Notes: generated from the letters alone by a model not told the origin. Positions 39,290 to 49,353 are shown, counted from the stretch's first letter. The stretch: 64,000 nt of DNA from Tsuneonella dongtanensis (GCF_001698205.1 NZ_CP016591.1:1798001-1862000), one strand, 5' to 3'. Made by a program: numbers and translations.

Positions 39290-40251
39290 TTCGCTCGGTC
39301 GTGCTCGGAAGCGGATCGGCCCTCCCCAAGCGGGCGGTACCGAACGCCGAGATGGCGGCGATGGTCGACACGAGCGACGAATGGATCGTCGAGCGCACCG
39401 GCATCCGCAACCGCTTCATCGCGGGCGAGGGCGAGACGACCGCGACGCTTGCCGCCGAAGCGGCATCCACGGCCCTGCAGGCCGCCGGGCTTTCCCCGGC
39501 CGACATCGGGCTTATCGTGCTGGCGACCGCAACGCCGGACCAGACGTTTCCGGCCACCGCGACGAAGGTGCAGGACATCCTCGGCTGCCACGGCGGCATC
39601 GCGTTCGATGTCGCGGCGGTCTGCTCCGGCTTCCTCTATGCGCTTGCCACCGCCGATTCGATGCTCCGCGCAGGCATGGCCCGGCGCGCGCTGGTGATCG
39701 GGGCGGAAACGTTCAGCCGCATCCTCGACTGGGAGGATCGCACGACCTGCGTCCTGTTCGGCGACGGTGCTGGTGCGCTCGTGCTCGAGGCGCAGGACGT
39801 CGCCGAGGACGGTCCGGGCGTGATCTACACCCAGCTCCACGCCGACGGGGCGCACAACGAGCTGCTCTACGTCGATGGCGGCCCATCGACCACCGGCACC
39901 GTCGGCAAGCTGCGGATGCGGGGGAAGGAAGTGTTCCGCCACGCGGTGACCAACCTGGCGAGCGTGCTCGAGACAGTGCTCGCGGAGACCGGCTTCACCG
40001 CGGACGAGATCGACTGGGTCGTGCCGCACCAGGCCAACGCTCGCATCCTCGACGCGACCGCGCGCAAGCTCGGACTGCCGGCCGAGAAGGTCGTGGTCAC
40101 GGTCGATCGCCACGCCAACACCTCGGCCGCGTCGGTTCCGCTGGCATTCGACGTCGCGGTGCGCGATGGCCGGATCAAGCCCGGCGACCTCGTTATGTTC
40201 GAAGCGATGGGCGGCGGGTTCACCTGGGGCGCCAGTCTCGTCCGTATGTAA
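39286..40251 (+). CDS. fabH: 3-oxoacyl-ACP synthase III (KAS III)
   Basis: Starts fatty acid synthesis by condensing acetyl-CoA with malonyl-ACP. The 321-residue protein begins (V)[19 protein letters not shown] from a GTG. The active-site cysteine is in [10 protein letters not shown] (about residue 110), the histidine in VPHQANARI and the asparagine in [10 protein letters not shown], the Cys-His-Asn triad. The GTG at 39286 overlaps the plsX stop. Confidence 0.96.
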   Translation: MIRSVVLGSGSALPKRAVPNAEMAAMVDTSDEWIVERTGIRNRFIAGEGETTATLAAEAASTALQAAGLSPADIGLIVLATATPDQTFPATATKVQDILGCHGGIAFDVAAVCSGFLYALATADSMLRAGMARRALVIGAETFSRILDWEDRTTCVLFGDGAGALVLEAQDVAEDGPGVIYTQLHADGAHNELLYVDGGPSTTGTVGKLRMRGKEVFRHAVTNLASVLETVLAETGFTADEIDWVVPHQANARILDATARKLGLPAEKVVVTVDRHANTSAASVPLAFDVAVRDGRIKPGDLVMFEAMGGGFTWGASLVRM

Positions 40252-40359
40252 CGGGCCCGTCTGGAAAATTTCCGGACGCGCATTGCGGCAGAACGCCAAG
40301 TTCGTTAGCATTGTTCCCGGACATCGGGTCGCGCCGATGGAGAGGGGAGGACCCCGCGT

Positions 40360-40659
40360 ATGATGCGTTCGGTGGGCACGCTGACTCGCGCAGACCTGGC
40401 AGACACGATCAACCGCAAGCTCGGCTTCAGCAGGGCCGAGTCGCTCGATCTGGTCGAATCCATTCTGCGCCACATGTGCGAGGCGATGTCGAAGGGTGAG
40501 AACGTCAAGATCTCGGGCTTCGGCACCTTCGTTCTGCGCGACAAGAAGGAACGGATCGGCCGCAATCCCAAGACGGGGATCGAAGTGCCGATCACACCGC
40601 GGCGGGTGATGACCTTCCGCGCCAGCCAGCTGCTCAAGGAGCGGGTGGCCAAGGGTTAG
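40360..40659 (+). CDS. ihfA: Integration host factor alpha subunit
   Basis: A 99-residue DNA-bending protein of the HU/IHF fold, with [20 protein letters not shown], the [20 protein letters not shown] arm and the RNPKTGIEV prolinetype intercalation loop. It partners with IhfB (not in the window) in bending DNA for replication, recombination and transcription. It sits between fabH and the MerR regulator, a common order in alphaproteobacteria. Confidence 0.96.
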   Translation: MMRSVGTLTRADLADTINRKLGFSRAESLDLVESILRHMCEAMSKGENVKISGFGTFVLRDKKERIGRNPKTGIEVPITPRRVMTFRASQLLKERVAKG

Positions 40660-40670
40660 GAAATGCGCGC

Positions 40671-41081
40671 ATGGTAGCCAGCTTCGACGACGGCAAGGAC
40701 GAGGGCGCACTGCGCACGATCGGCGAAGTGGGCGACGCGCTCGGCATCAAGTCGCACGTGCTGCGGTACTGGGAAGGCCAGTTCCCGATGCTCCAGCCGC
40801 TCAAGCGCAGCGGCGGAAGGCGGTATTACCGCCCGGAAGACGTGGCCCTGCTCGAAGAGATCGACCGGCTGGTGAACAAGGAAGGCTATACCCTCCGCGG
40901 TGCCAAGGCGGCGTTGAAGGGATTCAAGCCGGACACTGGGTCGGGGGTGGAAGTGCCACGGACCGAACCGCAGTCCGAAACGCAGAGCCTGCCCCGCGCC
41001 GAGACTTCCGGCATTCCCGGTGAGGCGGTCGACCGTCTCAAGGCAATCCGCCGAACACTAGCCGCTGCGCTGGAGAGTTGA
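40671..41081 (+). CDS. MerR-family transcriptional regulator
   Basis: A 136-residue protein with the MerR helix-turn-helix near the N-terminus (TIGEVGDALGIKSHVLRYWE, GQFPMLQPLKRSGGRRYYRP) and a C-terminal helical part. No metal-binding cysteines are seen, so it is not a mercury or copper sensor. It follows ihfA by 11 bases and may be co-transcribed. Ligand and targets unknown. Confidence 0.93.
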   Translation: MVASFDDGKDEGALRTIGEVGDALGIKSHVLRYWEGQFPMLQPLKRSGGRRYYRPEDVALLEEIDRLVNKEGYTLRGAKAALKGFKPDTGSGVEVPRTEPQSETQSLPRAETSGIPGEAVDRLKAIRRTLAAALES

Positions 41082-41179
41082 TCGTGCCCTGCTCATCCCG
41101 GGCCGGGGCGAGCATGTGACCGTCGATCCCGCCCGGTAGTCTCGGTGCTGGAGTTTGCTTTCTAGCGCTCGTGATTGAG

Positions 41180-44100
41180 CTACTCGGCCGCGAGGAGCTC
41201 CGCCTCGCCGAGGTCCACGCTGACCAGGCGGCTGACGCCGCGTTCGACCATCGTCACGCCGAACAGGCGGTGCATGCGGCTCATCGTCACCGCGTTGTGG
41301 GTCACGATCAGGTACCGGGTCTGGGTTTCGGCGACCATCGAATCGAGCAGGTCGCAGAAGCGGTCGATGTTGGCATCGTCGAGCGGGGCGTCGACTTCGT
41401 CGAGCACGCAGATCGGCGCGGGATTGGTCAGGAACAGCGCGAAGATCAGCGCGATCGCGGTAAGCGCCTGCTCGCCGCCCGACAGCAGGGTGAGCGACTG
41501 CAGCCGCTTGCCCGGCGGCTGGGCGTAGATCTCGAGCCCCGCCTCGAGCGGATCGTCGCTGTCGATCAGCGCAAGGTGCGCCTGCCCGCCCTCGAACAGC
41601 CGAGTGAACAGCCGGCGGAAGTGCGTGTCGACCTGCTCGAATGCGGCGCGCAGGCGCTCGCGCCCTTCGCGGTTGAGGTTGCCGATCGATCCGCGCAGGC
41701 GATTGACCGCCTCGGTCAGCTCGGCCTGCTCCGCGGCGCTCGATCCGTGCTCGGCCTCGATCCGCTCGAGCTCGTCCGCGGCAACCAGGTTGACCGGGCC
41801 GATCCGCTCGCGACTGGCGGTAAGGCGTTCCATTTCCTCGCCCTCGAGCCCGGCATTCTTCACAGCTTCGGCATCGAAACCGATGCGATCGGACAGGAGC
41901 GGCGGCGAGCACTGGAACCGCTCGCCCGAGATGCGCGCCATCTCCTCGCGGCGCTGCTCTTCGTTGTCGGCACGGGCGGCAAGTCCGGCGCGCAATTCGC
42001 GGGCGGTGGCGAGCGCCTCGGTGACGTCGGCCAGCGCGTGGTCGGCGGCGGTCGCGGCCGTCTGCGCTTCCACCACCGCCTTCTCCGCTTCGGCAAGTTC
42101 GGAGGTCAGGCGCGCCCGAACCTCGTCGCCGCGCTCGATTTCGCGCAGGAGGCCTTCGGGCTTGGCGGCGACGACGGCGCGTTCCTGCTCGATCTCTTCG
42201 AACCGGCGGCTCATGTCCGACAGTCGCCGCGCGGCCTCGCCCGAGCGGGCCTGCCAGCTCGCGATATCCGACCTCTGGGCAGCGGTACGCTCGCGCGCGA
42301 CCGCGAGGCCCTGATCGTGGGCGGCGAGCTCCGCGGTCGCCGCCTGCAGTGCCGAGCGCGCCGCCTCGTTCTTCGCCTGGGCCGCTTCGAGAGTGGCACG
42401 CCCGGCATCGGGCGGGGGCAGGGCATCCCGCTTTGCCAGTGCCGAAGCCATGTCGGTCTCGGCGGCGTTGCGCTGTTCGGCGAGATCCGTTTCGCTCGAC
42501 GCCAGTTCCGCCAGCCGCGCGGCATGGCGCTCGCGTGCGGCCTCGGCCTGGTCGAGCGCCCGGAGCGCGCCGCGCTCGGCTTCGATCGTCTCCTGAACCC
42601 CGCGCTCGTCGGCAACCAGCTCGCGTTGCAGCGTGGCGAGTTCGTCCTGGGCGCGCGCCTGTGCGGCTTCCGCGGTGGCAAGCGCCTCGCGCCGGGGCGG
42701 CAGGAGCGACTCCAGCTCGGCGAGCCGGTTCTCGGCCTCGAGACGGGCCGCTTCGGCAGCGCCTTCACCGCGCGCAATGAAACCGTCCCAGCGCCGCAGC
42801 GCACCGGCCCGGGTCACGAGCCACTCGCCCGGTTTCAGCGCTCGCCCGTCATCGCTGTCCGCGACGTGGACGAGCGCGAGCCGCGCAGCGAGCTCTTGCG
42901 GGCAATCGGTGACGTGCCGTGCCAGCGAATCGGCGACCGGGGCAGGGGCGGTCGATCCGGTCCAGTAGCGTCCCTCGCCATCGCCTTGCGGCGTGCCAAG
43001 GGGAGAGCGGGCATCGCGCCCGAGCACGGCGGCGACCGCGCGCTCGTATCCCGAAGCCGCGCGGACGCGGTCGAGCGCAGTGGGCAGGCCCTGCCGCCCC
43101 GCTGCGGCCTTCGCGCGCGCCTGGCGGTCGCGGTCGAGACCCTGGAATTCGCGTTCGAGCCCGGCGACTTCCGCCCGGGCTGCCGAAAGCGCGGACGCAG
43201 CTTCGTCGCGTGCTGACTGCAGCGCTTCCTTGCGCGATCGCTTGGCATCGAGCGCGTCACGCAGGGCGAGGACGGCCTTCGCAGCATCCTCGGTGTCGCG
43301 CTGTGCCGCGTTCACCGCAGCTTCGGGATCGCCCGCCTGGGACAGCGCCATGCGCGCCTCCGCATGGCGCCGGGCCTCGCTTTCGAGCCGCGCGAGCCGG
43401 GCCTCGGCTTGCGCCACTTCCGCCTCGGCGACACGCCATTCCGCCTCGACCCCGGCCTGGTCCGCGGTAGCCTTGGCGAGGGCGAGTTCCGCCGCGCGCC
43501 CGGCGCGCTCGGCATCCTCGAGCTTCCTCGCCAGTGCAGGGCGGCGCGCCTCGTCGGCCTCGAGCGCGGCGGCATTGGCGGCCAGTTCCTTCTCCAGCCG
43601 GGCGAGCGCTTCGGCGGCATCCCGGGTCAACCGGTCGGCATCGCCGCGATCCTCCTCGAGCCGCGTCTTCTGCCGGTCGAGGTCGGCGAGGCGCTGCTCG
43701 GCGGCTTCCAGCTGGCTCGACAGCGCGGCCATCCGGTGGCCGTGCGCACTGGCATCGTCGCGCCGGTCGGCGAGCTCGTCGCGCGCTGCGGCTAGCGCCT
43801 GGGCCGCGGCGGCCTGCGCCTTCTGTGCTTCGCTCGAAGCCTGCTGGGCAGCGGCGACGCGCTCGTCCGCCGCCTTCGCTTCGGCGCGCGCGGCCGTCGC
43901 CGCCGCCGCCGCGTCGCGCCAGCGGGCGAACAGCAACCGCGCCTCGGCGACGCGGATCTGCTCGGAGAGCGCCTTGTAGCGCTCGGCCTGCTTGGCCTGC
44001 CGGCGGAGCGAGGCGATCTGGCTGTCGAGGCCCGCCATCAGGTCTTCGAGCCGGGCCAGGTTGGCCTCGGTCTGGCGCAGCTTGCTCTCGGCATCGCGGC

Positions 44101-44602
44101 GACGGACGTGGAGGCCGGCGATGCCTGCCGCCTCTTCCAGCATCATGCGGCGCTCGGCCGGCTTGGCGGCGATGACCTGCGCGATCTTGCCCTGGCTGAC
44201 TAGCGCCGGGGAGTGCGCCCCCGTCGCCGCGTCGGCGAAGGTCAGGGCGACGTCCTTGGCGCGCACGTCGCGCCCGTTCACGCGGTACGCGCTGCCCGCG
44301 CCGCGTTCGATCCGGCGGACGACCTCAAGCTCCTCGCCGTCGTCGCCCTGGCCGGTGAGTACCACTTCGGCAAAGTCGCGCTGCGGACGGCTGGCGGTGC
44401 CGGCGAAGATGACATCGTCCATCCCGCCCGAGCGCATCGACTTGGGCGAGTTTTCGCCCATGACCCACCGGATCGCCTCGAGCAGGTTGGACTTTCCGCA
44501 ACCGTTGGGGCCGACCACCCCGGTCAGGCCCGGCTCGATGCGCAGCTCGGACGGCTCTACGAAGCTCTTGAAACCGCTGAGCTTGAGCCGCCTGATGAGC
44601 AT
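41180..44602 (-). CDS. smc: Chromosome segregation ATPase SMC
   Basis: Compacts and segregates the chromosome with ScpA and ScpB. The 1140-residue protein has an N-terminal Walker A GPNGCGKSNLLEAIRW, long coiled coils rich in A, E and R, a hinge near residues 500-620 (GLPTALDRVRAASGYERAVA region) and a C-terminal ABC signature LSGGEQALTAIALIFA with Walker B CVLDEVDAPLDD. Length is normal for alphaproteobacteria. It is convergent with the MerR gene and is the last gene of a reverse-strand group with two DsbA-like proteins and DUF721. Confidence 0.97.
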   Translation of the reverse strand: MLIRRLKLSGFKSFVEPSELRIEPGLTGVVGPNGCGKSNLLEAIRWVMGENSPKSMRSGGMDDVIFAGTASRPQRDFAEVVLTGQGDDGEELEVVRRIERGAGSAYRVNGRDVRAKDVALTFADAATGAHSPALVSQGKIAQVIAAKPAERRMMLEEAAGIAGLHVRRRDAESKLRQTEANLARLEDLMAGLDSQIASLRRQAKQAERYKALSEQIRVAEARLLFARWRDAAAAATAARAEAKAADERVAAAQQASSEAQKAQAAAAQALAAARDELADRRDDASAHGHRMAALSSQLEAAEQRLADLDRQKTRLEEDRGDADRLTRDAAEALARLEKELAANAAALEADEARRPALARKLEDAERAGRAAELALAKATADQAGVEAEWRVAEAEVAQAEARLARLESEARRHAEARMALSQAGDPEAAVNAAQRDTEDAAKAVLALRDALDAKRSRKEALQSARDEAASALSAARAEVAGLEREFQGLDRDRQARAKAAAGRQGLPTALDRVRAASGYERAVAAVLGRDARSPLGTPQGDGEGRYWTGSTAPAPVADSLARHVTDCPQELAARLALVHVADSDDGRALKPGEWLVTRAGALRRWDGFIARGEGAAEAARLEAENRLAELESLLPPRREALATAEAAQARAQDELATLQRELVADERGVQETIEAERGALRALDQAEAARERHAARLAELASSETDLAEQRNAAETDMASALAKRDALPPPDAGRATLEAAQAKNEAARSALQAATAELAAHDQGLAVARERTAAQRSDIASWQARSGEAARRLSDMSRRFEEIEQERAVVAAKPEGLLREIERGDEVRARLTSELAEAEKAVVEAQTAATAADHALADVTEALATARELRAGLAARADNEEQRREEMARISGERFQCSPPLLSDRIGFDAEAVKNAGLEGEEMERLTASRERIGPVNLVAADELERIEAEHGSSAAEQAELTEAVNRLRGSIGNLNREGRERLRAAFEQVDTHFRRLFTRLFEGGQAHLALIDSDDPLEAGLEIYAQPPGKRLQSLTLLSGGEQALTAIALIFALFLTNPAPICVLDEVDAPLDDANIDRFCDLLDSMVAETQTRYLIVTHNAVTMSRMHRLFGVTMVERGVSRLVSVDLGEAELLAAE

Positions 44603-44632
44603 CCCGGTGTGTGTCCCCCCTCCGCGACCGGT

Positions 44633-45370
44633 CTAGCGGGCGCCGGCCCGCTGGAGCATCGGTTCGAGCGTCTCCCAGCTCTGGGTGCCGACGTTGCTGC
44701 CGTTGACGAAGAAGGTCGGGGTGCCGGTGACGTTGAGTTCCTCGGACTGCTTGTCCGATCGTTCGGCGATTGCCTCGACCGACTTGGCATCCGCCAGGCA
44801 GGTCCGCGCCTGGTCTTCGCTGATGCCGCGGCTGGCGAAGAAGGGAAGCAGTCCGCTCGCTTGCGCCACCGCGACGAAACGCTGGCTCTCCGGCAGGGCC
44901 ATCGCGGCCTCGAGCTGGGGCCCTGCGGCCTGCGCACCGGTCATTATCGTGTCGAAGTTCATCCAGACCTGCTCCGACAGCGGCACCATGGCATCGGGCG
45001 TCGAGCAGCGCACGAGCCGCGCGAGAACCAGGTCGATGCCGTTATGGACCTGGTTGCGCAGTTCGAAGCTGACCTTGCCAGTGTTGATGTACTTGTCGCG
45101 AAGGGTCTCGAAGCCGGTCTGCGTGAAGTTGGCGCACGCGCCGCAGGTCAGCGAGCCGTATTCCATCAGCTTGATCGGGGCATCGGGGTTGCCGACCATG
45201 TATCCGCCGTCCGGAGTGACCGAGGCCACGTCGATCCACGCCTGTCCGGTCGGAGCGGCGACGGCGGCGACCGGTGCGCCTTCCGCGACTTCGCCGTCGG
45301 CGGCATTGTTCGATCCGCAGGAGGCGAGCGCGAGTGCGGCGACGAGGGCAAAAGAGGCGGTACGCAGCAT
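44633..45370 (-). CDS. DsbA-family lipoprotein, thioredoxin fold
   Basis: A 245-residue exported thiol-disulfide protein. It has a lipobox LASCGSN (cysteine about residue 18) and a thioredoxin-fold domain with the CGAC active site (GSLTCGACANF) and a cis-proline in VTGTPTFFVNG. It is probably tethered in the periplasm. The first in-frame ATG (45376) would lie right behind the GAAAGG site, so 45370 is preferred. A second paralogue follows upstream on the same strand, then DUF721, and smc is downstream, an order seen in related genomes. Confidence 0.85.
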   Translation of the reverse strand: MLRTASFALVAALALASCGSNNAADGEVAEGAPVAAVAAPTGQAWIDVASVTPDGGYMVGNPDAPIKLMEYGSLTCGACANFTQTGFETLRDKYINTGKVSFELRNQVHNGIDLVLARLVRCSTPDAMVPLSEQVWMNFDTIMTGAQAAGPQLEAAMALPESQRFVAVAQASGLLPFFASRGISEDQARTCLADAKSVEAIAERSDKQSEELNVTGTPTFFVNGSNVGTQSWETLEPMLQRAGAR

Positions 45371-45461
45371 GATCATCCTTTCGGGTGGGCCTAGAGGGTA
45401 TACGAGGGTGGGCGGACGGTGAAGCGCGACGGGGCGCTTTCCACAGCTATGCCCATGGCGT

Positions 45462-46136
45462 TCAGAAACGGGCGTCGAGCTGGGGCTGCAGCAGCGACCA
45501 GGCATGCGTCCCCGTAAGGAGCACACCGTCGATGGCGAAGCTCGGGGTGGCGCGTACCTTCCACTTGTCGGCATCGGCCTTCGTCTGCTCGGCCAGGCGC
45601 GTTGCCAGCGCCTCGTCCGATAGGCAGCGATCGAGCGCGGTGCGCTCGTACCCGCGGCCGATCATGATGTCGTAGAACTTCAGGTCGTTGGCGATCGCCC
45701 GGCGGCGCGCGGGTCCGGCGCCCGTGTACCAGCGCTGCTGCTGGCCCTGCGTCGCACGCTCGGCAATGGGGAGCCACTTGGGCTGGGCAAGGATCAGGGC
45801 CTTGTGGTTGCCCGGAAATTTCGCTGCCGGGCCGCAGTTCGCGAGCATCGTGGCTGTCAGGTCCACCGGATCGCGCACGACATGGCGGATGTCGAGCTGG
45901 ACCTTGCCCGTGGACACGTAGACATCGATCGCGCCCGTCGCCTGCTGCGCGAAGTCTCCGCAATGACTGCAGGTGTAGCTGACGAACTCGGTCAGCTTGA
46001 TCTTCGCGGCAGGGTTGCCGACCTTGTGTCCTCCACCCGCGGTATCGACCACGGTGAGCCAGTTCGTGGACGCCGCCACTGCCGCCGACGCAGCCAGGGC
46101 GACGGTCGCCGCCAGGATCGGTCGAAACAACTTCAC
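45462..46136 (-). CDS. DsbA-family thiol-disulfide protein
   Basis: A 224-residue protein with a Sec signal peptide (MKLFRPILAATVALAASAAV, cleavage after AVA) and the DsbA-like core with CSHC (SYTCSHCGDF) and a C-terminal cis-proline ATPSFAIDG. The extra cysteines (CGPA, CLSD) may form a structural disulfide. It is the second of two paralogues before smc; their partner oxidant or reductant is not in the window. Oxidative folding or reduction of envelope proteins is the likely role. Confidence 0.88.
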   Translation of the reverse strand: MKLFRPILAATVALAASAAVAASTNWLTVVDTAGGGHKVGNPAAKIKLTEFVSYTCSHCGDFAQQATGAIDVYVSTGKVQLDIRHVVRDPVDLTATMLANCGPAAKFPGNHKALILAQPKWLPIAERATQGQQQRWYTGAGPARRRAIANDLKFYDIMIGRGYERTALDRCLSDEALATRLAEQTKADADKWKVRATPSFAIDGVLLTGTHAWSLLQPQLDARF

Positions 46137-46142
46137 GCCATG

Positions 46143-46667
46143 CTACTCCTTCGCGCCCAGCGTCCGGGCAAGGGATTCCAGGACCGCGCGCAGCTCCGGA
46201 TCGCCCACGTCGCGCAGCGAATCTCCCAGCTCGATCGGCACGGGCTTCAGCGAAGGCGGCGCGGCGGGCCGCGCTTCTACCCGGGGCGGCTGAACGGCGC
46301 CTTGACGCAGCTTTACCCGCGCGACGGCCTTGTAGCCGAAGAAACGGTTCACCCGTTCCATGATCTCGGGGATCACATGCTGGATCAGGGGCGCGTGCGC
46401 GGGCAACACCACGAGTTGCAGGATGCCGTCGGCCTTTTCGCCCGGCGGAAAGCGGATCGCCTCGGGCGTGCAGACCTTGGCGTGGTGTTCGCCGACGATC
46501 TCCGGCCAGCGGGTGACGACGCTCGACTGGACGAAGCCGAAGCGGCGAAACGCCGTGCGGCCGACTTGCGGGGTCAGCTCCGCGATCGATCGCGCGGGCC
46601 CGCCGCGCGGCCGTTCGTACTGGCGCGCCCTGGGCTTGGGCGGAGGTGGCGGAGCGTCCCGTTCCAT
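46143..46667 (-). CDS. DUF721 family protein
   Basis: A 174-residue protein resembling DUF721. The N-terminus is proline-rich (MERDAPPPPPKPRARQYERP), then ARSIAELTPQVGRTAFRRFG, WPEIVGEHHAKVCTPEAIRF (the W-x-x-I-V-G-x-x-x-A/H signature) and LQLVVLPAHAPLIQHVIPEI. The family is of unknown function, sometimes linked to nucleic-acid ends. Two ATGs are possible (46667 and 46682). It is divergent from mutY with about 30 bases between the starts. Confidence 0.8.
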   Translation of the reverse strand: MERDAPPPPPKPRARQYERPRGGPARSIAELTPQVGRTAFRRFGFVQSSVVTRWPEIVGEHHAKVCTPEAIRFPPGEKADGILQLVVLPAHAPLIQHVIPEIMERVNRFFGYKAVARVKLRQGAVQPPRVEARPAAPPSLKPVPIELGDSLRDVGDPELRAVLESLARTLGAKE

Positions 46668-46696
46668 CGTCGCCGCGCCCATGCCATAGGCGCGCC

Positions 46697-47719
46697 ATGA
46701 GCGCCAGCGACGACGACATTCCGGCAAGGTTGCTGGCCTGGTACGATCGCCACGCGCGCACCCTCCCGTGGCGCAGCCCGCCGGGTGCGGCTGCGCCCGA
46801 GCCCTATCGCGTCTGGCTCTCGGAGGTCATGCTGCAGCAGACGACGACGGCTGCCGTTGCGCCGTATTATGCGAAGTTCCTTGCGCGCTGGCCCACGGTG
46901 GAAGCGCTGGCGGCGGCCGACGATGGCGACGTGATGGCCGCGTGGGCGGGGCTGGGATATTACTCGCGGGCGCGAAACCTGCTCGCGGCGGCGCGTATGG
47001 TGGTCGAGCGCGGCGGCTTTCCCGACACCGAGGAGGGCCTGCGTCAGTTGCCGGGCGTGGGCGCGTATATCGCAGCGGCCGTCGCGGCGATCGCTTTTGG
47101 GCGGCGTGCGGTCGTGGTCGATGCCAACGTGGAGCGGGTGGTTTCGCGCCTGTTCGCGATCGCCGAGCCGCTGCCGGCTTCACGAAAGGCAATTTACGAG
47201 CGGACCGGCGCGATCACCCCCGCATCGCGCGCAGGCGACTTCGCGCAGGCGATGATGGACCTCGGCGCGACGGTCTGCACGCCGCGCGAACCGCGCTGCC
47301 TGCTATGCCCCTTATCCGCCGATTGCGCCGCGCGGGCCGAAGGCGAGCCGGGGCGTTACCCGGTCAAGGCGGCCAAGAGGGCAAAGCCCACGCGGCGCGG
47401 CGCGGCGCTGTGGATCGAGCGGGAGAGGGCCGTCTGGCTGGTCCGGCGCGAAGGGACGGGGATGCTAGGCGGAATGCGCGCCTTGCCCGACGACGGCTGG
47501 TCGGCGCGCAGCGACGGCAGCGGGGTTCCGGACGGCGAATGGGAGGACGCGGGCGTGGTGCGCCACGGCTTCACCCACTTCGACCTGGAGCTGGCCGTGC
47601 ACGTGTCCCGCACCGCCACGCCCGTCGGCGACGGCGAATGGTGGCCGCTGGACAAGCTCGAGGAGGCAGGGCTGCCGACGCTGTTCGCGAAGGCCGCGGC
47701 GCGCGCCGGTGCTAGATGA
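46697..47719 (+). CDS. mutY: A/G-specific adenine glycosylase MutY
   Basis: Removes adenine mispaired with 8-oxoguanine. The 340-residue protein has the catalytic glutamate in WLSEVMLQQTTTAAV, a helix-hairpin-helix LPGVGAYIAAAVAAIAFG with the following aspartate VVDANVERV, the [4Fe-4S] cluster cysteines C-x6-C-x2-C-x5-C (CTPREPRCLLCPLSADC) and a C-terminal NUDIX-like domain. The ATG at 46697 fits the family; an upstream frame start was rejected. It converges with a small membrane gene, overlapping by eight bases. Confidence 0.94.
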   Translation: MSASDDDIPARLLAWYDRHARTLPWRSPPGAAAPEPYRVWLSEVMLQQTTTAAVAPYYAKFLARWPTVEALAAADDGDVMAAWAGLGYYSRARNLLAAARMVVERGGFPDTEEGLRQLPGVGAYIAAAVAAIAFGRRAVVVDANVERVVSRLFAIAEPLPASRKAIYERTGAITPASRAGDFAQAMMDLGATVCTPREPRCLLCPLSADCAARAEGEPGRYPVKAAKRAKPTRRGAALWIERERAVWLVRREGTGMLGGMRALPDDGWSARSDGSGVPDGEWEDAGVVRHGFTHFDLELAVHVSRTATPVGDGEWWPLDKLEEAGLPTLFAKAAARAGAR

Positions 47720-47936
47720 CCCCGCCGCCCAGGCTCAGCCGCACGACCGCGACGAGCAGGACGATCAGGCAGAAATTGCGCCCCGCCTTGCTTGAAGACG
47801 AAAGCTGGCCCGCGATGATCCCGATCACGATCAGGGGAAGCGCCAGCCAGTTGGCCCAGCCGAGGAAGGGAATCGTCGCTGGGATCACGATCACCAGCGA
47901 GATGAGGCCGAGGATGAATGCGATGATGTTGCCCAT
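47712..47936 (-). CDS. Small two-to-three-helix membrane protein
   Basis: Seventy-four residues of mostly hydrophobic sequence: MGNIIAFILGLISLVIVIPA, TIPFLGWANWLALPLIVIGI and a final CLIVLLVAVVRLSLGGGVI. About three membrane segments. Conserved small proteins of this kind are found in sphingomonads without known function. The start at 47936 gives a normal membrane N-terminus; longer upstream frames were rejected. Confidence 0.65.
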   Translation of the reverse strand: MGNIIAFILGLISLVIVIPATIPFLGWANWLALPLIVIGIIAGQLSSSSKAGRNFCLIVLLVAVVRLSLGGGVI

Positions 47937-48035
47937 GTGTCCTACATGGATAGGACACTCGGGGATTGCAAGCCCGATTGACCGCGCAGCCACCATGTCG
48001 CACATCCTCATTTGAAACCGATCACGGAGTAATCG

Positions 48036-49349
48036 ATGGCTTTCAGGGATTTCGCCACGCCGCAGATGTCGCGTCGTTCGTTGCTGCGGTCGAGTGCACT
48101 GCTGGGAGCCGGCGCGACGATGGCGGGTTGGCCGCTGCGCGCGCTTGCGCAGGGCACCACCGCGTGGCCGGCGGTGGAGGCCATGGTCAAGTCGTACATC
48201 GACAGTCGGAAGGTCGCGAGCATGGTCGCCACGCTCGGCTGGGGGCAGGCCGCGCCGACGATGATCGGAGGGGGAACGCTCGCGCTGGGACACGCGTCGG
48301 TAGCCGGGCCCGACACGCTCTACCGGATCTATTCGATGACCAAGCCTGTCACCGGCATGGCGGCGATGCAGCTGATCGCTGATGGCAAGCTCGGTCTGGA
48401 TCAGCCGATTGCCGACTTGCTGCCGGCCTTCGCAAACATGACCGTGCAGAAGACCTACGACGGGTCGCTCACCGACGTCGAGCCGGCCGTGCGTCCGATC
48501 ACCGTGCGCCACCTTCTCACCCACACCGCAGGTATCGGTTACGGAATCATCCAGAAGGGGCCGATCAAGACGGCCTACGAAGATGCCGGGATCATCGCCG
48601 GACAGGTGACCAAGGTCCCGGCGCTCGCCGCGATGTTCGGGCGGGGCGTGCCGGTGCGCAGCCTTGCCGCGTTTGCCGACGGGCTCGCCAAGTTGCCGCT
48701 GGTCGCGCAGCCCGGCACGCGCTGGTCCTATTCGATGAGCCTCGACCTGCTGGGCCGCGTGATCGAGGTCGCGAGCGGTATGACCTTCGATGCCTACCTG
48801 CACGAGGCGATTTTCGGACCCGCGGGCATGGACAGCACCTATTTCCAGGTTCCGGCCGAGGACGTGGCCCGCCTCTCGACGAACTACGGCGTCGTGGGTG
48901 GAAATCTCATCCCGATCGATCCGGGCGCCGCGTCGGTCTATGCCGATGCACCACCGTTTCCGACGGGAGGTGCGGGGCTCGTCAGCTCACCGGCCGACTA
49001 CGACAGGTTCCTCAAGATGATCGCGGGGTACGGCAAGATCGACGGCAAGCGCGTGCTGAACGAACTGGCGGTGCGCGTCGGTACCTCGAACCTGCTGCCC
49101 GATGGGGTCGAGACGAAGGGGACGTTCGCTGCGGGATCGGGTTTCGGCGCCGGTGGCCGCGTGGGTCTGGGCGAACAGGCCGGCACCTACGGCTGGGGCG
49201 GCGCTGCAGGGACGGTCGCGCTGGTCGACCTCAAGCGGGGTCTGCGGGCCAATCTGATGACGCAGTACATGCCGTCCGATGCCTACCCGGTCCATGCAGA
49301 GTTTCCCGCGGCGGTGCTGAAGGATCTCGCCGCGATGGCGGGCAAGTGA
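48036..49349 (+). CDS. Exported beta-lactamase-class-C-like serine hydrolase
   Basis: A 437-residue serine hydrolase. A twin-arginine-like signal (MSRRSLLRSSALLGAG, about 11-26) ends near ALAQ. The catalytic S100-x-x-K103 is in YSMTKPV. The Y-x-N position is occupied by a tyrosine (Y232) in WSYSMSLDLLG without asparagine, as in many esterase-like members. The GWGGAAG box near the C-terminus stands in for K-T-G. It probably acts on ester or D-amino acid substrates in the periplasm rather than on beta-lactams. Confidence 0.87.
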   Translation: MAFRDFATPQMSRRSLLRSSALLGAGATMAGWPLRALAQGTTAWPAVEAMVKSYIDSRKVASMVATLGWGQAAPTMIGGGTLALGHASVAGPDTLYRIYSMTKPVTGMAAMQLIADGKLGLDQPIADLLPAFANMTVQKTYDGSLTDVEPAVRPITVRHLLTHTAGIGYGIIQKGPIKTAYEDAGIIAGQVTKVPALAAMFGRGVPVRSLAAFADGLAKLPLVAQPGTRWSYSMSLDLLGRVIEVASGMTFDAYLHEAIFGPAGMDSTYFQVPAEDVARLSTNYGVVGGNLIPIDPGAASVYADAPPFPTGGAGLVSSPADYDRFLKMIAGYGKIDGKRVLNELAVRVGTSNLLPDGVETKGTFAAGSGFGAGGRVGLGEQAGTYGWGGAAGTVALVDLKRGLRANLMTQYMPSDAYPVHAEFPAAVLKDLAAMAGK

Positions 49350-49353
49350 CGGC

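Noticed and set aside
41082-41179. Possible tRNA gene after the MerR gene, where one is often found in related genomes
   Set aside because: No cloverleaf or TTCAA-type T-loop is visible in the gap. A weak inverted repeat (TGCTC...GAGCA) without a T-run is present.
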